Shown here in pieces: positions 20,950 to 25,215 of a DNA stretch of 25,215 nt. This DNA is from CBFDBT01 sp965603115 (GTDB lineage Bacteria; Pseudomonadota; Alphaproteobacteria; Sphingomonadales; Kordiimonadaceae): NCBI GenBank assembly GCA_965603115.1, contig CBFDBT010000017.1, positions 1 through 25,215 of the forward strand, read 5' to 3'. The translations under genes were made by a program, and so were the position numbers. The notes below the pieces were generated by a model that worked only from the letters and a program-made list of their open reading frames with translations, searched no databases and was not told the DNA's origin. The first letter of the stretch is position 1; each line of letters opens with the position of its first letter.

Positions 20950-23900
20950 TTATGCTACGCCGTAATCTTGAAGGCGTTTGACTGTAAGGTCTTCTTTTTG
21001 AAGAGATTTTAGCGACTGTACAACGGCTTTAGTCGCAGCCATTGTCGTATAATACGGAATTTTCATTGTCAGGGCAGTATTTCGAATACTCTTTGAGTCC
21101 TCAATAGATTGCTTACCCTCTGTGGTATTGATCATCAAAGCCACCTCGCCATTTTTCATAATATCAAGAGTGTGGGGTCTTTGTCCGCTTTTTACTTTGT
21201 AGACATCTTCGGCTGGAATTCCGTTATCGCGTAAATATTTGGCTGTGCCATGGGTTGCGATGATAGAATAACCAAACTCGGTTAGGGTTTTCCCTAGTGG
21301 TACAAGGTCGCTTTTATCACTGTCTTTAATAGAGATGAAAACTTTGCCTTCTTTAGGCAGTTCCACGCCTGCTGCGAGCTGTGATTTATAAAAGGCGTTA
21401 GCAAAGTCATGGCCAAGGCCCATCACCTCTCCGGTAGATTTCATTTCTGGGCTCAAGAGTGTATCAACACCTGGGAAGCGGGCAAATGGCAGAACAACTT
21501 CCTTGACCGCAACATAGTCGGGCTTGGGGTCCTTGAGGTCAAAAGCGGTTAGCTTTTCCCCCGCCATCACTTTAGCGGCGATTGCAGCGATCGGGCTATT
21601 AATAGCTTTGGCAACGAAGGGCACGGTGCGCGAGGCCCGCGGGTTTACTTCAATGAGGTAAATCTCACTATCTTTTACAGCAAACTGTATATTCATCAAA
21701 CCAACAACATTAAGAGCTTTGGCCAGTTTTACCGTCTGACTTTTAATCTCTTCAACGATGGCATCAGGTAGTGAGTAGGGTGGTAATGAACAAGCACTAT
21801 CTCCTGAATGAACACCTGCTTCTTCGATATGTTCCATGATGCCCGCGATATGTACATTATCACCGTCACTCAGGGCATCCACATCAACTTCAGTGGCGTC
21901 ACTGAGGAAGCTATCGATCAGTACCGGACTGTCGCCTGATACTGTAACGGCTTCATCCATATAGCGGTTAAGGCCAGCTTCATCGTGTACGGTTTCCATC
22001 GCGCGACCACCCAGCACATAGCTAGGGCGAAGCAGAACGGGATAACCAATCTTGCTGGCAATGACTTGCGCTTCTTCCAGAGAGCGGGCAATGCCGTTGT
22101 TGGGCTGCTTTAGTCCAAGATTTTCGACGAGTTCTTGAAAGCGCTCACGGTCTTCAGCGAGGTCAATAGCATCAGGGCTGGTGCCAAGAATTGGCACGCC
22201 AGCGTCTTCTAGAGCTTGTGCAAGTTTTAGAGGCGTTTGTCCGCCAAATTGCACAATAACGCCTTTGACCGTTCCATTTTGATTTTCTTTATGGATAAGC
22301 TCCAAGACATCTTCAGCAGTCAGCGGCTCAAAATAGAGACGGTCCGATGTGTCATAGTCAGTTGATACTGTTTCAGGATTGCAATTGACCATAATGGTCT
22401 CATAACCCGCGTCGGACAGAGCAAAGCATGCGTGACAGCAGCAATAGTCAAATTCAATGCCTTGACCAATACGGTTGGGGCCGCCACCAAGGATGATAAC
22501 CTTATCACGGTCTGATGGGTTGCTCTCGCATTCAGCTTCTGTGCCCGCCGCAAAGGTCTCGTAGCAGCTATACATATAGGGTGTTTTGGCTTCAAATTCA
22601 GCCGCACAAGTATCAATGCGTTTATACACAGGGCGCACATTCATGGCGTGGCGCGCTGCAGTAACATCAGCTGCTTTGCTGCCTACAAGTTCAGCTAAAC
22701 GAGCGTCAGAAAAGCCAAGTTCTTTAAGTTTAAGCATGCCACTAGCAGTACTCGGAAGGCCGTTTTTGCTAACATGCTCTTCGGCTTTGATGATGGTTTC
22801 CAACTGCTCAAGCACCCACATATCATATCTGGCGATACGGTAAATATCATCCAGGCTCACGCCTTCGCGAATAGCTTGCGCGATGCGGAGCAGGCGCTCT
22901 GGTTTTTGAATGGCGAGATCAGACAGGATAAAGCTTGTTCTGTCAGGAGCTTCTTCGATGCCTTCAAATTCAATCTCATTAAGACCTGTTAGGCCTGTTT
23001 CCATCGAGCGCATGGCTTTTTGCAGTGATTCAGCAAAATTGCGCCCAACCGACATAACTTCACCAACCGATTTCATCGCAGTACCCAACACTTCGGGTGT
23101 TCCGGCAAATTTTTCAAAGGTAAAGCGCGGTATTTTGGTAACCACATAATCGATGGTTGGCTCGAACGATGCCGGCGTTACGCCTGTAATGTCATTGAGA
23201 AGTTCATCGAGCGTGTAGCCAACTGCAAGCTTTGCTGCGATTTTGGCAATCGGGAAGCCGGTTGCTTTGGATGCGAGCGCAGACGAGCGGGATACGCGCG
23301 GGTTCATCTCGATCACTACAAGGCGACCATCTTCTGGGTTAACCGCAAACTGAACATTAGAGCCACCAGTTTCAACACCAATTTCACGCAGCACGGCAAT
23401 AGAGGCATTGCGCATGATCTGATATTCTTTATCACTCAAGGTTAGCGCTGGGGCAACCGTGATGCTGTCGCCAGTGTGGGTGCCCATGGGGTCGATATTT
23501 TCAATAGAACAAATGATGATGCAATTGTCGGCGGTGTCGCGCACCACTTCCATCTCATACTCTTTCCAACCAACGATGCTTTCTTCCACCAGCACTTCAT
23601 CGGTGGGGGAGGCATCAAGCCCTGTGGTGACAATGGCGATATATTCTTCGCGATTGTAAGCAATGCCGCCACCTGTGCCGCCCATGGTAAAGCTTGGACG
23701 AATAATGGCTGGTAGGCCGATATAGTCTAGCGACTTAAGCGCTTCTTCTACGCTATGGGCAATATTGCTGCGCGGGCTCTCAAGGCCGAGCTTGTCCATC
23801 GCATTGCGAAACAGTTGGCGGTCTTCAGCCTTGTCGATAGCTTCACGCTTGGCGCCGATCATCTCGACATTATATTTTTCAAGTACGCCGCGCGCGGCAA

Positions 23901-24204
23901 GCGTTAGCGCAGTATTGAGGCCTGTTTGTCCGCCCATAGTTCGCAGCAACGCGTCAGGGCGCTCTTTTTCAATGATTTTTTCAACTACATCCGCCGTTAT
24001 TGGCTCAATGTAGGTGGCGTCAGCAAGTTCAGGGTCGGTCATGATGGTCGCAGGGTTACTGTTGACCAAAATAACACGGTAGCCTTCTTCGCGCAGGGCT
24101 TTACAGGCTTGCGTGCCAGAATAATCAAATTCGCAGGCTTGCCCGATGATAATCGGTCCCGCGCCAATGATGAGAATGCTTTTAATGTCGGTACGTTTAG
24201 GCAT
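20950..24204 (-). CDS. carB: Carbamoyl-phosphate synthase large subunit
   Basis: Makes carbamoyl phosphate from bicarbonate, ATP and ammonia delivered by CarA, for arginine and pyrimidine synthesis. The 1084-residue length is normal. Domain order: carboxyphosphate ATP-grasp domain (about 1-400; LIIGAGPIIIGQACEFDYSG, RPSFTMGGTGGGIAYN, VIEMNPRVSRSSALASKATG), oligomerisation domain (400-555), carbamoyl-phosphate ATP-grasp domain (about 556-940; LGGGPNRIGQGIEFDYCC, LRPSYVLGGRAME, LIEVNPRASRTVPFVAKA) and the allosteric MGS-like domain (to the end; FGYSIIATHGTAKYLRDNG). AGGA lies 9 bases before the ATG. Its partner carA lies upstream on the same strand, but 564 bases containing an opposite-strand DUF559 gene and a repeat separate them, so co-transcription from a carA promoter is uncertain. 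Confidence 0.98.
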   Translation of the reverse strand: MPKRTDIKSILIIGAGPIIIGQACEFDYSGTQACKALREEGYRVILVNSNPATIMTDPELADATYIEPITADVVEKIIEKERPDALLRTMGGQTGLNTALTLAARGVLEKYNVEMIGAKREAIDKAEDRQLFRNAMDKLGLESPRSNIAHSVEEALKSLDYIGLPAIIRPSFTMGGTGGGIAYNREEYIAIVTTGLDASPTDEVLVEESIVGWKEYEMEVVRDTADNCIIICSIENIDPMGTHTGDSITVAPALTLSDKEYQIMRNASIAVLREIGVETGGSNVQFAVNPEDGRLVVIEMNPRVSRSSALASKATGFPIAKIAAKLAVGYTLDELLNDITGVTPASFEPTIDYVVTKIPRFTFEKFAGTPEVLGTAMKSVGEVMSVGRNFAESLQKAMRSMETGLTGLNEIEFEGIEEAPDRTSFILSDLAIQKPERLLRIAQAIREGVSLDDIYRIARYDMWVLEQLETIIKAEEHVSKNGLPSTASGMLKLKELGFSDARLAELVGSKAADVTAARHAMNVRPVYKRIDTCAAEFEAKTPYMYSCYETFAAGTEAECESNPSDRDKVIILGGGPNRIGQGIEFDYCCCHACFALSDAGYETIMVNCNPETVSTDYDTSDRLYFEPLTAEDVLELIHKENQNGTVKGVIVQFGGQTPLKLAQALEDAGVPILGTSPDAIDLAEDRERFQELVENLGLKQPNNGIARSLEEAQVIASKIGYPVLLRPSYVLGGRAMETVHDEAGLNRYMDEAVTVSGDSPVLIDSFLSDATEVDVDALSDGDNVHIAGIMEHIEEAGVHSGDSACSLPPYSLPDAIVEEIKSQTVKLAKALNVVGLMNIQFAVKDSEIYLIEVNPRASRTVPFVAKAINSPIAAIAAKVMAGEKLTAFDLKDPKPDYVAVKEVVLPFARFPGVDTLLSPEMKSTGEVMGLGHDFANAFYKSQLAAGVELPKEGKVFISIKDSDKSDLVPLGKTLTEFGYSIIATHGTAKYLRDNGIPAEDVYKVKSGQRPHTLDIMKNGEVALMINTTEGKQSIEDSKSIRNTALTMKIPYYTTMAATKAVVQSLKSLQKEDLTVKRLQDYGVA

Positions 24205-24265
24205 TTAGGTTATCCTGTAGGCTAAAAAACTTGCAATCAGATAGCAGGTTCGAGAGAGTATGTGA

Positions 24266-24613
24266 ATGGAAAAATCGATTAAAAACGCAAGAAATCTGCG
24301 TCGTAACATGACGGACGTTGAAACCAAGCTTTGGTACCAACTTAAAGATCGTCGGTTTTACGGTGTTAAGTTTCGTAGACAGCACCCAATAAAGGGATAC
24401 ATTGTCGATTTTGTCTCGCTTGAGCATAAATTGGTTATTGAGCTTGATGGTGGACAGCATGCTATTGAAAAAGAGAAAGATGCCAAGCGAACAGCTATTT
24501 TGGAGCGAGAAGGTTATGCGGTGATTCGATTTTGGAATAACGATATTGCAGAGAATATGAATGGTGTGCTTCACACAATTGCTCAAGCTTTGGGTGAAGA
24601 GTATGAATTGTAA
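24266..24613 (+). CDS. DUF559 / endonuclease-like protein inserted between carA and carB
   Basis: A 115-residue protein of the DUF559 type (PF04480, restriction-endonuclease-like fold related to very-short-patch repair endonucleases). Family landmarks are MTDVETKLWYQLKDRR, VKFRRQHPIKGYIVDFVS and LVIELDGGQH, with the Asp and Glu positions expected for a PD-(D/E)xK nuclease core, then AILEREGYAVIRFWNNDI. Its biological role is unknown. It reads against both car genes and starts 61 bases from the carB start, with GAGAG upstream of the ATG. Immediately downstream is a GC-rich inverted-repeat element; DUF559 genes are often seen beside such repeats, which suggests acquisition as a unit. Confidence 0.87.
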   Translation: MEKSIKNARNLRRNMTDVETKLWYQLKDRRFYGVKFRRQHPIKGYIVDFVSLEHKLVIELDGGQHAIEKEKDAKRTAILEREGYAVIRFWNNDIAENMNGVLHTIAQALGEEYEL

Positions 24614-24616
24614 GTT

Positions 24617-24750
24617 ACCCCTCACCTTCCGCGCTGCGCGCTCCTTCCTCTCCCCTCCCCAAAAACATTGGGCGGGGCGAGGGGTTTGGTCCGGCACTTT
24701 CCCAAAAAAAGCCCTCTCCCTTGAGGGGAGAGGGTTGGGTGAGGGTGACA
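24617..24750. repeat. REP/MITE-like GC-rich inverted-repeat element
   Basis: This stretch differs from its surroundings: long runs of C/T then G/A. A perfect core is CCCTCTCCC (24712-24720), TTGAG, GGGAGAGGG (24726-24734). A second, imperfect arm pair lies around CCCCTCCCC and GGGGCGAGGGG (about 24652-24684). The outer ends are also related: ACCCCTCACC (24617-24626) and GGTGAGGGT (24738-24746). The same kind of CTCACCC...CTCTCCC sequence is widely dispersed in bacterial genomes and recurs beside DUF559 genes. No target-site duplication was identified, and no copy is seen on the other side of the DUF559 gene. Confidence 0.7.
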
Positions 24751-24768
24751 ATAAATAAATCATCACCA

Positions 24769-25215
24769 TCACTTCTTACTTTCTTTAATAGCTTCCATAA
24801 ACTGATCAAATAAATAAAAACTGTCCTGCGGGCCGGGGGAGGCTTCCGGATGTTGCTGGACGCTGAAAATGGGTTTGTCGGTGCATTCAATGCCGCAGAC
24901 AGTTTTGTCAAACAGCGAGATGTGGCTGATCACCACATTGTCTGGCAAGCTATCACCATCAACGCTAAAGCCATGGTTCATACTGGTAATTTCAACTTTT
25001 TTGCTACGTAAGTCCTGCACCGGATGGTTGGCTCCGCGGTGGCCTTGATGCATTTTGTATGTTTTGCCGCCAAACGCGAGCGCCAAAAGCTGATGACCAA
25101 GGCAGATACCAAAAATGGGCAGGCCGGTTCCAATTAAGTCTTTAATGACGGGCAGGGCATATTCGCCAGTGGCTGCAGGATCACCCGGTCCGTTAGAGAG
25201 GAAAATACCATCGTG
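24769..25215 (-). CDS. carA: Carbamoyl-phosphate synthase small subunit (C-terminal part, cut by window edge)
   Basis: Glutamine amidotransferase subunit that supplies ammonia to CarB. The frame is open from the window edge at 25215 to a TGA at 24769; 148 residues are visible and the start lies outside. The visible part is the class I glutaminase domain: GIFLSNGPGDP, the nucleophile Cys in GICLGHQ, VEITSMNHGF and the catalytic His and Glu in QQHPEASPGP. The internal TTG at 25086 is not a start. It reads toward carB on the same strand. Confidence 0.97.
   Translation of the reverse strand, partial: HDGIFLSNGPGDPAATGEYALPVIKDLIGTGLPIFGICLGHQLLALAFGGKTYKMHQGHRGANHPVQDLRSKKVEITSMNHGFSVDGDSLPDNVVISHISLFDKTVCGIECTDKPIFSVQQHPEASPGPQDSFYLFDQFMEAIKESKK

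Noticed and set aside
24266..24750. Complete insertion sequence between carA and carB
   Set aside because: No transposase is encoded and the repeat lies on only one side of the DUF559 gene; no target duplication could be found.
24197..24772. Open frame of 191 codons on the minus strand opposite the DUF559 gene
   Set aside because: Its first part is only a translation of the GC-rich repeat (PLPSRERA-type peptide) and the rest is antisense to the well-supported DUF559 gene.

Overview
The window looks like core chromosome of an alphaproteobacterium of moderate, rather AT-leaning base composition. This rests on gene content and order: an lgt / midA-type methyltransferase / pgeF operon divergent from a UbiK-family gene, a ybjN-proC pair, and a trxB / LysR / Lrp / greA / carB / carA neighbourhood. 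The lipoprotein S9A peptidase and the large protein resembling DUF2336 plus PAS would fit a marine group such as Kordiimonadales, but that is a guess. No tRNA, rRNA, phage, IS transposase or CRISPR array was seen.

Layout. Bases 1-466: 3' end of a serine-hydrolase (beta-lactamase class C-like) gene, overlapping the end of prs. 450-4197 (minus): prs with its own promoter, preceded by the lgt-midA-pgeF operon. midA carries a one-base frameshift in a run of five T. 4311-8571 (plus): UbiK-family gene, ybjN, proC and a secreted prolyl-oligopeptidase lipoprotein, with clear terminators. 8572-9000 is non-coding but highly structured, and best explained as a small-RNA gene on the minus strand. 9001-11386 (plus): an exported HEAT-repeat/cyclophilin fusion and a higBA toxin-antitoxin pair with two matching palindromes near its promoter. 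11467-15231: LysR regulator, mobA, a small winged-helix-like protein, fdhD (molybdenum-enzyme maturation) and trxB. 15345-19337 (minus): a membrane fatty-acid desaturase, a 2-Cys peroxiredoxin and the DUF2336/PAS-like protein. 19756-25215: an Lrp/AsnC regulator, greA, carB and partial carA. Between carA and carB sit an opposite-strand DUF559 gene and a GC-rich inverted-repeat element.

Functional links. Lgt would modify the lipobox of the prolyl oligopeptidase. trxB would regenerate thioredoxin, the usual reductant of a 2-Cys peroxiredoxin. mobA and fdhD serve a molybdenum formate dehydrogenase not present here. carA and carB encode one enzyme but are separated by an insertion-like segment.

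Most interesting points: (1) the multi-hairpin candidate sRNA at 8625-8807 with C-rich loops and a U7 terminator; (2) the DUF559 gene plus repeat between carA and carB; (3) the midA frameshift; (4) twin palindromes at higBA. All functional statements are from reading the sequence and recalling family motifs; no searches were run.
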